Part shown: piece after piece, positions 35,898-44,224 of the stretch
Layout: every line of letters starts with the position of its first letter
How positions within the stretch are numbered: the first letter of the stretch is position 1
From: DATLXU01 sp035575515
GTDB lineage: Bacteria > Acidobacteriota > Blastocatellia > UBA7656
Direction: 5' to 3'
Length of the DNA stretch: 64,000 nucleotides
Assembly (NCBI GenBank): GCA_035575515.1
Contig: DATLXU010000136.1
Coordinates: 62,001-126,000 of the forward strand
Made by a program: the position numbers and the translations under genes
Notes under the pieces: generated by a model
The model's database searches: none
What the model saw: the letters and a program-made list of their open reading frames with translations, nothing else
What the model was told of the DNA's origin: nothing

Positions 35898-36089
35898 TTG
35901 CCCAATGATCACCTCATCGCTATGGTACACATCGCCCCAAGACGGATTGTGCTTTTTAATAGCGACGGCACGTTCAACAGTCAAATTGATCTATCACCAG
36001 CCGTAATTGGTCCGAACCTCGCGGGACCCTTAGCCATCACTTATATTCCCACCACAGCCGCGTCAAACTTGGCTTGGTGGCAAGGGTAG
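35898..36089 (+). pseudogene. Fragment of a secreted beta-propeller-like protein
   Basis: A 63-codon open stretch reading DHLIAMVHIAPRRIVLFN, SDGTFNSQIDL and LAITYIPTT. The rhythm resembles one or two blades of an NHL/esterase-like secreted protein, but I cannot name a family. It has no start signal and stops abruptly. Together with the truncated DUF5995 gene it marks a rearrangement near 35890. The rest of 35849-36198 holds nothing I recognise. Confidence 0.35.
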
Positions 36090-36198
36090 ACATTGCGGCA
36101 ATCACTTGAGGGCCGCTCGCTGGCGCATTTGCAATAATGGATAACAGAAGCTCCGAAGTTGTTATCTTTCGCTTAGATTGATTGAGCCTGCTCTATGG

Positions 36199-37320
36199 CT
36201 AGTTATGGCTTGTGAAGTTGTAGTTGCTTCGCGGGTTATTGTTCTGCGGTTGTGGCGTTTCGTTCTTGAATCTACCTGTTCTCTTAACCCCAGCGCCCGC
36301 GCGCAATGAATCGCGCCTCAGTGCCCGCGCGATTCGTTGCGCCGTGAGCGCGAGCGTGCGCGGCGCTCTGACGGGAAATAGCTTCGCCACGAGCGCCTCT
36401 TTTTTCTTTTGCAGGTGGGCTGCGACCTGAAGCATGCGGCTGCTTTCAGAAAGATGCTCCTTCATGAAGCGGCGGCGCGAGACAACCTCGATTATCTCTT
36501 CTTCGAGCGCGTGAAGGTCGTGCCAGTCGCCTATGCGGTCCTGAAGCGTCTTTAGCCATGCGAGCGCCCGCGTCGCATCGCCATACCCCATCTCTGTCAC
36601 GACTTCCAAAAGATACCTGACCCGCTTGGCCGCAATGCGAAGCTGATGAAGCTCCGCGGGGTCGGTTGTAGGATGAGCCGCAGCCGCGAGCGCGTAAAAC
36701 TCTGCCAAGCGCTGGTCCAGCCGCTTCGCCGCGTAGCCTGCAATTCTCGATCTGTCGAATAAAGGGCTTGAATCAATCGTTGAAACCAGACTTTCCTCAA
36801 TCGCATTGGTTTCATCAGCCGCAGCGCCTTCGCCAGTATTGTTTTGAGGCGCAGTCGCGCTCATTCCGAGTTTCGAGGGTATGCTAGAAATGTCAATCTT
36901 TTCAAAATACTCCTTCACTTTTGCCGCACGGTGCGCCCGCCGTTTCTGAAGCATCGTCGTGACAAGCTGGAATTGCTCTCGATGAGCGGCGCGTCGCGCC
37001 TGTGACTCTTTTTCAAGCAGCATCAGAAAAACGTCATAGTTGCGCACAAGTGAAAGCCGCCTGCGCCAGTTGCGCAACAGGCGCTTTGCCGCCCTGACCT
37101 TTGGCTCGCGTCCGAGCAGGTCAATCGCGGCCTGCGCGCGCCGTGTCGTCACGCGCATTTTATGAATGGCTTCCGCTTTGTCGCTTTCGAGCACAGCGCG
37201 ATGATGAGTTTTCAAGGCCTCAAGCTGCGACAAAATTATTTCGCTCAACGCGCGCGGCGATCGCCCGACTGAATCTGCCGTTACATCTTCGACAGTTATA
37301 ACTTGTTCACTTTCCGCCAT
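36199..37320 (-). CDS. CHAD domain protein
   Basis: A 373-aa helical protein with two conserved basic-histidine segments, IHKMRVTTRR (about 52-61) and LHQLRIAAKRVRYLLEV (about 227-243). These define the CHAD domain, which binds polyphosphate. The two helical halves are separated by a low-complexity acidic stretch (about 150-180). No CYTH triphosphatase domain or ppk gene is adjacent, so a polyphosphate-granule or stress role is inference from the family. AGG about 10 nt upstream supports the ATG. Confidence 0.88.
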   Translation of the reverse strand: MAESEQVITVEDVTADSVGRSPRALSEIILSQLEALKTHHRAVLESDKAEAIHKMRVTTRRAQAAIDLLGREPKVRAAKRLLRNWRRRLSLVRNYDVFLMLLEKESQARRAAHREQFQLVTTMLQKRRAHRAAKVKEYFEKIDISSIPSKLGMSATAPQNNTGEGAAADETNAIEESLVSTIDSSPLFDRSRIAGYAAKRLDQRLAEFYALAAAAHPTTDPAELHQLRIAAKRVRYLLEVVTEMGYGDATRALAWLKTLQDRIGDWHDLHALEEEIIEVVSRRRFMKEHLSESSRMLQVAAHLQKKKEALVAKLFPVRAPRTLALTAQRIARALRRDSLRAGAGVKRTGRFKNETPQPQNNNPRSNYNFTSHN

Positions 37321-37487
37321 TGCGACCTGCCTTTACAACCTTAGCCAAAAGGTCTTCTTGATGATGCACAGCCGAGACTTGCATCGAAAACGAAGCTTAC
37401 TATTTCGCATCGGAAGTGAAAAGCGAAAAACTCAAGGGTCAGACCTGTTAGTTTACTATCATCATTAGCCTTTCGCTTCTTACTCTT

Positions 37488-39119
37488 CTAGTGTGCTTGT
37501 TTGTACAGTCTGACCAATCGCTCAAGCGTGTCGGCTTCACGGACGCTTTTGTCAACGCGCTCGCGCTTGAATCGAGGGATGCGCAGCGCGTACCCTGAGG
37601 AGTAGCGAGGCGTCTTTTGTATTCCTTGAAAATCCACTTCAATCACCATCGAAGGTTCTATCTCAACATGAAGCCCGCGCGTTGCTATGATTTTCGATTT
37701 CAGCTTCGCCGTCAATTCTTTAAGCATCTCTTCCGAAAATCCCGTTCCCACTTTGCCCACGGTTTTGAACTCGCCTTTATCTCGCACTGCGATGACAAGG
37801 CTGGATAGCAGCCCACGCCTGCGGCCCGAACCCCAGATGCCTCCGACTACAACTACATCAAGAGTCTCGAACGCTGGCTTGAGTTTCAGCCAGTGGTCAG
37901 TTCGCTTGCCCGGTTCATATATCGCCGCGGGGTCTTTGGCCATCAATCCTTCTTGTTTTTCTTTCAACGCGCGCTTGAAGAATCTCTCTTCGTCTTCGGC
38001 GCGGTTTGATTCGATGCTTTCGGTCATGCGCACCCGGTCCGTTTCACGAAAGAGCTTCTTCAATCTCTCCCTGCGCTCTCGCTGCGGCACGTCCATCAGG
38101 CTTGCTCCATTGTCGTAAAGAAGATCGAACACGAAAAGCACGAGCGGAATCTCCTTCGCCTTGGCCTCAATTTCAGACTCACGGCCCCGGCGCATCAGCA
38201 CCGCTTGAAAGGGAAGTTTCTTCTTCAACGATTTGTCGAAAGCAACGGCCTCGCCTTCGATGATTGCGTCCTTACCCTTCCAGGATCTCTTCAAAGCCTC
38301 GACCACGTCGGGCATACTTGCTGTGTCATCGTTGAGGCGGCGCGAGAATAATTTTATTTCACCGCCGCGCCCAGACTTAATGTGAATCTGAAGCCGCACG
38401 CCGTCATACTTGATGTCGAAGATAATCTGCTTATCTTTGAATGTCTCAAAGATCTCTTCAGCATTCTCAACACGCTGCGCATTCATGAATTGATAGGGCT
38501 GAAACAATATCGGGTTCGCGCGAGCGAGCGCCCTCTCGCCCTTCTTCGCTTCCCTTGCGGCAATTCCTATATCGTTCGTCATGGCATAGAGCCGTTGCAC
38601 TGAGTCAGCGTCAACCTTGAATGCGCGAGCTATCGCCCGCTCCATAGTTCCTTCCCCAACCCCTATGCGCATTTGATTCAAAACCATGCGAGCAAAATAC
38701 TTTGCGCCTGCTGATGTCGTGTTCTTGAAGATGTGTTCAACGAGTTGCTTTCGGTCTTCGTTTCGCTCAACCACTCGATTGATTCGCTTCCACAACTCGG
38801 CGACTTCGAGCTTGTCTGTTCCGTTCACAATTTCAGCGGCAACCTCGCCCATGTCGCCCGATTCTTTGACACGGCCTTCAATCTCGGATGGATCGTCGCC
38901 CGAAATTTTTGCGAGCGCGTCACGTATAGCTCCCGGCCCTATGCCTAATCGGTCCGAAAGCTGCGGGCTGACCGCTTCTCCGAGCGTGAAATGAGCGAGT
39001 GCTTCGAGCGTCTTATCGTCGGCGCGCTTGAAAAGGTCAGCAAGTATAGGAACTTTTCCCGCATCGCCGCTTGCTTTTGAAATCTTGTCGTAAGCTTGCG
39101 CAAGTTTTGAGAATTTCAT
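37488..39119 (-). CDS. ATP-dependent DNA ligase (archaeal/LigB-like type)
   Basis: A 543-aa ATP-dependent ligase that seals nicks through an enzyme-AMP intermediate. The nucleotidyl lysine is K237 in KYDGVR (motif I). An N-terminal helical DNA-binding domain (about 1-190) precedes it, and FSRRLND, EGEAVAFD, EGLMAKDP and KLKPAFETLDVVVVGG motifs follow. The layout is that of archaeal replicative ligases, without Ku or LigD partner domains. Since a full NAD-dependent LigA lies at 50492, this enzyme should serve repair. It is divergent from a uracil-DNA glycosylase 91 bp away. Confidence 0.93.
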   Translation of the reverse strand: MKFSKLAQAYDKISKASGDAGKVPILADLFKRADDKTLEALAHFTLGEAVSPQLSDRLGIGPGAIRDALAKISGDDPSEIEGRVKESGDMGEVAAEIVNGTDKLEVAELWKRINRVVERNEDRKQLVEHIFKNTTSAGAKYFARMVLNQMRIGVGEGTMERAIARAFKVDADSVQRLYAMTNDIGIAAREAKKGERALARANPILFQPYQFMNAQRVENAEEIFETFKDKQIIFDIKYDGVRLQIHIKSGRGGEIKLFSRRLNDDTASMPDVVEALKRSWKGKDAIIEGEAVAFDKSLKKKLPFQAVLMRRGRESEIEAKAKEIPLVLFVFDLLYDNGASLMDVPQRERRERLKKLFRETDRVRMTESIESNRAEDEERFFKRALKEKQEGLMAKDPAAIYEPGKRTDHWLKLKPAFETLDVVVVGGIWGSGRRRGLLSSLVIAVRDKGEFKTVGKVGTGFSEEMLKELTAKLKSKIIATRGLHVEIEPSMVIEVDFQGIQKTPRYSSGYALRIPRFKRERVDKSVREADTLERLVRLYKQAH

Positions 39120-39210
39120 CGCAATGCTGTCACACTCTTGGATTGATTCCAGACAATATCCACTCGAAAATTATAGCCTGCAAATTGCAAGCCTTTGAGT
39201 TAATGGAGCA

Positions 39211-39786
39211 ATGGCGATGGCTAAATCGAAAAGAGCAGCGCGGCTCGAAGAACTGGCCGAGCAGATTCGCGTGTGCATTAAATGCCCGCTGCACGAATCG
39301 CGCACGATAGCCGTACCCGGCGACGGAAAACCTACGGCGAAGGTTATGATAATCGGCGAAGCGCCGGGCAAAGACGAAGACGCGAGCGGCCATCCATTCG
39401 TCGGCGCGGCGGGACGTTTCCTCAACAGTGTTCTTGAAGGAACCGGGATTGACCGCAACGATCTCTTCATCACCAATATAGTCAAGTGCCGCCCGCCAAA
39501 AAACAGAACGCCTAAAAGATTGGAAATCGAAACCTGCACGTCGAATTATCTGTTCGAGCAGATAGAGCTTGTTAATCCTAAACTGATAATGCTACTGGGC
39601 GGCGTTGCAGCCAAAAAGCTTCTTGGCGTGAAGACAATCAATGAAGCGCGCGGCAAAGTCATCGAGCGCGACGGGCGCAAGTACATCGTTGGTTACCATC
39701 CTGCTGTAAGATTTTATCGCGAGGACCTCGCTGATAAAGTAAGAGAAGATTTCGCGCTGCTAAAGCGAGAGATCAAGAAATTGTAG
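39211..39786 (+). CDS. Family 4 uracil-DNA glycosylase
   Basis: A 191-aa enzyme that removes uracil from DNA. Family 4 members carry a 4Fe-4S cluster, and the four ligands are visible as C22, C25, C93 and C109. The active-site motifs GEAPGKDED and the HPA loop (GYHPAVRF) are present. The start is one of two close ATGs (39211 or 39217), both near a GGAG. It is divergent from the ATP-dependent ligase, so the pair may form a base-excision repair unit. Confidence 0.94.
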   Translation: MAMAKSKRAARLEELAEQIRVCIKCPLHESRTIAVPGDGKPTAKVMIIGEAPGKDEDASGHPFVGAAGRFLNSVLEGTGIDRNDLFITNIVKCRPPKNRTPKRLEIETCTSNYLFEQIELVNPKLIMLLGGVAAKKLLGVKTINEARGKVIERDGRKYIVGYHPAVRFYREDLADKVREDFALLKREIKKL

Positions 39787-39818
39787 ATTATCGCCGGGCC
39801 AGCTTTCTTCGTCTTTAG

Positions 39819-40178
39819 CTAAGAGGCGATTCGCTCAACGGCGTCGGCTATCTCGCCCACTGTGACTGGTCGCTTCAGTACCTCGGCCCACTTGAATTGA
39901 TTCACGCGCGGATCGCTCAACTCCTGAATGCCAGCGATTATGATAATCGGGATGCCACAATGGGCCAGCGCGTAAAGCTCGGCGCTTGTGAATTGCTGGC
40001 CGCGCAGATCGAAGATTATAACTTCAGGTCTTGCAGAACCGGCGCGCCTCATCGCCGAAAGCGCGTCGCTCAACTGCACGAAGCCGACAGCATCGTACCC
40101 GCGCTCGATCAGTTCTGCGCGCAAACATGCGCGCGGCCATTGCTCGCAATCAACTATCCAGACTACAGGCTCGCTCAA
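39819..40178 (-). CDS. Stand-alone response-regulator receiver domain
   Basis: A 119-aa single-domain receiver. The phospho-acceptor is the Asp in VIIFDLRGQ, the acidic pocket is represented by IVDCE, and the conserved lysine lies in VLKRPVT. No output domain follows, so it would act by binding a partner or as a phosphate sink. Translation starts at TTG 40178, strongly backed by GGGAGG six nt upstream. No histidine kinase is near. The sequence is divergent, so a degenerate receiver is possible. Confidence 0.68.
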   Translation of the reverse strand: MSEPVVWIVDCEQWPRACLRAELIERGYDAVGFVQLSDALSAMRRAGSARPEVIIFDLRGQQFTSAELYALAHCGIPIIIIAGIQELSDPRVNQFKWAEVLKRPVTVGEIADAVERIAS

Positions 40179-40253
40179 TGTCAGCCTCCCTGCGGGAATT
40201 AACTCTCCCGTTTAGGCGATTAATCAGGTGGCGGCTATAATTTTAGGGAAAGC

Positions 40254-41831
40254 ATGGAAATACTGAAACTCAACCTCGACAAGTCCAGGCCTGAAGCGCC
40301 AACTGAGGGCGAAGTGCGATTTCAGGTTGCGCTCATTGCTGCCACTGCAGCCGTAGGCGCAAGCCTCGTTGCGCGATTCGTTTTTGATGCGCCGCTTCTG
40401 CCTGAGCTGTTGGCGCAAGCTATCTTCGCCATCGCGCCAATCTGGTTTGTCGAGATGGTCATTGGAATGCTCGGCCCGTTCGCCAAGCACTTAGCTTTTC
40501 TCGCCTGCGTTGTTGCATACCTCGCTGCATTGTTGCTCGCAAGCCTTGCTTACCTGCGATACGTGCCGCGCCGTAATTCGATTCAAGCTCGAATAGTTTC
40601 GATAGCGATCTTTTCGCTCGCGGTCTGGGCGTGCACATTGTTTGCAATCGTCCCGATTTTAGGCGGGGGCTTCGCCGGGAAGTATCTTCCACAGGGCGCG
40701 CCCAACACTGCGATTGCGCTTTTTGTCGCGCACGCGGTTTATGGCGCGGCGCTCGCACTCGCGTCGAAGGTTTATCTTAACGGTCACGATGCGGCAAAAG
40801 ACAAATCAAAATTAATCAGCCGCCGCCGTGTGATTCGAGGCGTAGGTTTTGCAGTGCTCGCCGTAGGAGTTTATGACATTGGGCGTTCGCTGTTTGGGAC
40901 CTGGTTTGAAAAAGGTTCAGGCCGCGTGCGCGGCGGCAACGGCGTCTTCCCGAATATTGATAATCTCGCGCTCGAAGTGACTCCGGCATCAGATTTTTAC
41001 GAAGTCTCAAAGAATCCATTCGACCCACAGGTTGACGCAGCAGGGTGGAAGCTGGAAATCGCAGGGCTTGTCGAAACTCCGCTTCTGTTTTCTTATGATG
41101 ATATAAAGGGTCTTCCGTCCGTCGAGCAATACGCGACGCTTGCGTGCATCAGCAACGAAGTCGGCGGCGACCTTATAGGCAACGCGCTCTGGCGCGGCGT
41201 GCGGCTCAAAGACCTGTTGAATCAAGCCCGCGTCAAAGATGGCGTAGTTGATATTGTGCTGCGCGCCCGCGACGATTACAGCGATTCAATCCCTCTTGAA
41301 CGAGCGATGAACGACGCGACGCTTCTTGTTTATGAGATAAACGGGCAGCCGCTCACGCCTGCTCACGGGTATCCGCTCAGGCTGATAGTACCGGGAATCT
41401 ACGGAATGAAGAACGTCAAATGGATTACGCGCATTGAAGCGATTGATTATGATTTGAAGGGCTACTGGCAGCGTCGCGGCTGGGATGACCGAGCCGAGTA
41501 CAAGACCCTGTCGCGCATTGATGCGCCTGCGTCAACCGTCAAAGGCGAGACGACAATTGCGGGAATAGCATTCGCGGGAGATCGCGGTATAAGTCGCGTT
41601 GAAGTTTCAACAGACGGCGGCAAGACATGGGAAGAGGCCGAAATTAAACCACCGCTTTCGCCTTATTCGTGGGTGTTGTGGCATAAGCAATGGGCGCCGC
41701 AGCAAACAGGCAAGCATCAATTGCTTGTGAGAGCGGCTGACGGCACAGGGGCGGTTCAAACATCAGAGAAAGCGCCGCCCGATCCAAGCGGCTCATCAGG
41801 CTATCACAGCGTGATTATCAAATCAGAGTAA
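40254..41831 (+). CDS. Membrane-anchored sulfite-oxidase-like molybdopterin enzyme
   Basis: A 525-aa protein. The first 200 residues contain about four hydrophobic helices. The rest is a sulfite-oxidase/MsrP-like Mo-cofactor domain with the predicted molybdenum ligand C298 (TLACISNEVGG) and the conserved HGYPLRLIVPGIYGMKNVKW-type block near 370-395. A C-terminal dimerisation-type domain (GISRVEVSTDGGKTWEEA) closes it. An oxidoreductase at the outer face of the membrane is likely; the electron partner is unknown. It ends 9 nt before the MerR-type gene and may share its transcript. Confidence 0.9.
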   Translation: MEILKLNLDKSRPEAPTEGEVRFQVALIAATAAVGASLVARFVFDAPLLPELLAQAIFAIAPIWFVEMVIGMLGPFAKHLAFLACVVAYLAALLLASLAYLRYVPRRNSIQARIVSIAIFSLAVWACTLFAIVPILGGGFAGKYLPQGAPNTAIALFVAHAVYGAALALASKVYLNGHDAAKDKSKLISRRRVIRGVGFAVLAVGVYDIGRSLFGTWFEKGSGRVRGGNGVFPNIDNLALEVTPASDFYEVSKNPFDPQVDAAGWKLEIAGLVETPLLFSYDDIKGLPSVEQYATLACISNEVGGDLIGNALWRGVRLKDLLNQARVKDGVVDIVLRARDDYSDSIPLERAMNDATLLVYEINGQPLTPAHGYPLRLIVPGIYGMKNVKWITRIEAIDYDLKGYWQRRGWDDRAEYKTLSRIDAPASTVKGETTIAGIAFAGDRGISRVEVSTDGGKTWEEAEIKPPLSPYSWVLWHKQWAPQQTGKHQLLVRAADGTGAVQTSEKAPPDPSGSSGYHSVIIKSE

Positions 41832-41840
41832 ATCATCAAG

Positions 41841-42401
41841 ATGAAAAAATCGCTTGACCCTAGAACGCGCTACAGAGTTTATAATTCGGGCGTGAGTGGA
41901 AGGCAAGAATCGAACGGCTATCTGCGTTCGGGCGAGCTGGCTCGACTTGCGGGAGTGAGCGCAGACACGCTGCGCCATTACGAGCGCAAAGGGCTGATTG
42001 CAAAGCCGCGCCGCGGCGCTAATGGCTATCGCGAGTATCCACCCGAAGCGATTGATCGCGTGCGATTGATTCGCTCTGCGCTTTCGATTGGCTTTACGAT
42101 TAACGAGCTTGCGCGAATCTTGAAAGAGCGTGATAAGGGCGGCGCGCCGTGCCGTAGCGTTCGTTCGCTTGCCGAAGCGAAGCTTGAAGAGATTGAAAAA
42201 CAGTTGCGCCATTTGACGGCATTGCGTGATGACCTGCGCGCATTGGTCAGCGAATGGGACAAGCGGCTTGCAACCAACCCTGAAGGCGAGCGAGCCAACT
42301 TGCTCGAATCGCTCGCGACAAACAGATGCAACAAAGGGCCGTCGCCGTTAGTGCGCCCTCCACTCAATCGAAAGAATCGAAACAAGGAGATTGACAGATG
42401 A
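41841..42401 (+). CDS. MerR-family transcriptional regulator
   Basis: A 186-aa regulator with a winged helix (about 27-95: YLRSGELARLAGVSADTLRHYE and the GLI...NGYREY wing) and a coiled-coil dimerisation helix. Cysteines in GGAPCRSVRSL and NRCNKG resemble the metal-sensing positions of ZntR/CueR-like members, so a metal or redox signal is possible but not shown. It overlaps the next gene by 4 bp (ATGA), which implies co-translation. The true start may be a few codons later. Confidence 0.86.
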   Translation: MKKSLDPRTRYRVYNSGVSGRQESNGYLRSGELARLAGVSADTLRHYERKGLIAKPRRGANGYREYPPEAIDRVRLIRSALSIGFTINELARILKERDKGGAPCRSVRSLAEAKLEEIEKQLRHLTALRDDLRALVSEWDKRLATNPEGERANLLESLATNRCNKGPSPLVRPPLNRKNRNKEIDR

Positions 42402-42946
42402 AGTCAGGATGCAGGATTGCAAGTTTAGGTTTGCTGATGTGCATTGCTTCGATGGTTGTGGCGCAAGGTTCTAATGATGAGGGCGCAAAGAATTTCCATA
42501 TAGTTTCTTTGCTGCAATCGGGCAATAATCAGCATCACGAGGAAGTGAACCGTCGCGGCGATGAGGCGATGGGCTTCAGCCACGCGAAGACGACTCATCA
42601 TTTCCATCTTATGAAAGATGGTGGCTCGATAGAAGTTTCGGCCAATGATGCTGCTGACACAGAGAGCCGCGATCAGATCAGACATCACCTTGCGCATATC
42701 GCGGAGCTTTTCAAATCGGGAGATTTCAGCAAGCCTGAGCACACGCATGGCAAGCTGCCGCCAGGCGCGGTTGAGATGGCGAAGTTAAAATCGGAGATAA
42801 ACTACAGGTATCAAGAGACTGAGCGTGGCGGGCGCATTCTCATATCAACAAAGAACGCGGATGCGCTTCGAGCCGTTCACGAGTTTCTACGTTTTCAAAT
42901 CGAAGACCACCAGACAGGCGACCCGCTGGAAGTTGATAAGAATTGA
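42398..42946 (+). CDS. Secreted histidine-rich protein of unknown function
   Basis: A 182-aa protein with a signal peptide (LGLLMCIASMVVAQ). It is rich in His (QHHEEV, KTTHHFHL, RHHLAHI, EHTHG), which could bind metals. The core has GGSIEVSANDAADTESRD followed by LRFQIEDHQTGDP. I recall relatives labelled 'aspartate carbamoyltransferase' in databases, but no such enzyme motif is visible here. It is translationally coupled to a MerR-type regulator, so metal or stress handling is a fair guess, not a conclusion. Confidence 0.78.
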   Translation: MKSGCRIASLGLLMCIASMVVAQGSNDEGAKNFHIVSLLQSGNNQHHEEVNRRGDEAMGFSHAKTTHHFHLMKDGGSIEVSANDAADTESRDQIRHHLAHIAELFKSGDFSKPEHTHGKLPPGAVEMAKLKSEINYRYQETERGGRILISTKNADALRAVHEFLRFQIEDHQTGDPLEVDKN

Positions 42947-42963
42947 GCCGCAGCCCCTCGCGG

Positions 42964-42993
42964 TTGACTGAATTGAAACAGCGCATCTATAGT
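42964..42993 (+). promoter_or_regulatory. Candidate promoter of the BchI-like ATPase gene
   Basis: TTGACT (42964-42969), an 18-nt spacer and TATAGT (42988-42993), 20 nt before the ATG at 43014. Confidence 0.45.
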
Positions 42994-43013
42994 CATTTCA
43001 CGCACATTCAGTC

Positions 43014-44153
43014 ATGCTGAAGAACAAAACAAAGAGGAAAGAGCCGAAGACTATCAAGACGCGCCATTCGAATAATTCAAACAATGCAAGCACGCGCGCG
43101 ATCTATCCGTTCACGGCGATTGTCGGCCAGCAAGAGATGAAACTCGCGCTCTTGTTGAGCGTGATTGATCCTTTCATCGGCGGCGTGATAATTCTCGGAC
43201 ACCGCGGCACGGGCAAATCAACAGCCGTTCGCGCGCTTGCCGATTTGCTCCCGCCAATATCGAAAGTCAATGGCTGCCTGTACGGCTGCGACCCGAAGCG
43301 CGCGACTGAGTTATGCGACGACTGCGCTGCGCAGTTATCACGCAATGGGCGATTGCCGATTACGCGAGGGCCTGTTCCGGTTGTTGATCTACCGCTTGGC
43401 GCTACCGAAGATCGGGTTTGTGGCACACTCGACATCGAACGCGCATTGGTTGAGGGCGTGAAGGCGTTCGAGCCGGGATTGCTCGCTCGCGCCAATCGCG
43501 GATTTCTCTACATTGATGAAGTGAATCTGCTCGAAGATCATCTGGTTGACGTATTGCTCGATGCGGCGGCGAGCGGGCGCAACACTGTGGAGCGCGAAGG
43601 CATATCCGTCAGCCATCCAGCGCGCTTTGTGCTTGTCGGCTCAGGCAATCCAGAGGAAGGCGAGTTGCGGCCTCAGTTGCTCGACCGCTTCGGGCTTTAC
43701 ACTCAGATTGTGACGATTAACGATCTCGATGAGCGCGTTGAAATAGTCGAGCGGCGCGAGGCATTTGAGCGCAACGCCGATAAGTTCATAAGCGAATTCA
43801 AACCGGAACAGGAGCGACTTAGAAATCAAATCATTCGCGCAAAGAAGATTCACCCGCGAGTTGAAATTGATCGCGCGCTGCTTCGCCGCATCGCCGAGTT
43901 ATGCGTTGCGCTTGAGGTTGACGGGCATCGCGGCGAATTGACGATTGCGCGAGCGGCGCGCGCGCTTGCGGCATTTGAGGGCCGAAGCATCGTTCATGCG
44001 GATGATGTGCGCCGCGTTGCTGTTATGTCTTTGCGCCACCGTCTGCGCAAAGACCCGCTAGAAAGAATTGATTCAGGCTTGCGAATCGAGCAGGCTATTG
44101 ATGAATTGTTCCCGCAAGCCGGGCCGAAGAACAATGTGGTTGCCTTCGGATGA
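43014..44153 (+). CDS. Magnesium-chelatase I subunit-like AAA+ ATPase (BchI/ChlI type)
   Basis: A 379-aa AAA+ ATPase with Walker A (GHRGTGKST), Walker B (GFLYIDEVNLL) and the BchI-type stretch LPLGATEDRVCGTLD. A CxxxC...CDDC cluster lies in the region corresponding to the chelatase insertion loop. No bchD, bchH, cobN or VWA gene is present in the window, so metal chelation or a MoxR-like chaperone role is open. It has its own promoter and ends 71 bp from a converging epimerase gene. Confidence 0.82.
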   Translation: MLKNKTKRKEPKTIKTRHSNNSNNASTRAIYPFTAIVGQQEMKLALLLSVIDPFIGGVIILGHRGTGKSTAVRALADLLPPISKVNGCLYGCDPKRATELCDDCAAQLSRNGRLPITRGPVPVVDLPLGATEDRVCGTLDIERALVEGVKAFEPGLLARANRGFLYIDEVNLLEDHLVDVLLDAAASGRNTVEREGISVSHPARFVLVGSGNPEEGELRPQLLDRFGLYTQIVTINDLDERVEIVERREAFERNADKFISEFKPEQERLRNQIIRAKKIHPRVEIDRALLRRIAELCVALEVDGHRGELTIARAARALAAFEGRSIVHADDVRRVAVMSLRHRLRKDPLERIDSGLRIEQAIDELFPQAGPKNNVVAFG

Positions 44154-44224
44154 ACGCGCATGATTCGGCTCAAGTCCTGCGTTAAAATCACGAAAAGGCT
44201 TTTCCAATTTGCAAAAGGTAAAGA

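Noticed and set aside
42398..42946. Aspartate carbamoyltransferase
   Set aside because: No carbamoyl-phosphate or aspartate-binding motif is seen; only the His-rich core and a signal peptide.
43014..44153. Evidence for photosynthesis
   Set aside because: A single BchI-like ATPase without bchH, bchD or reaction-centre genes is not enough.
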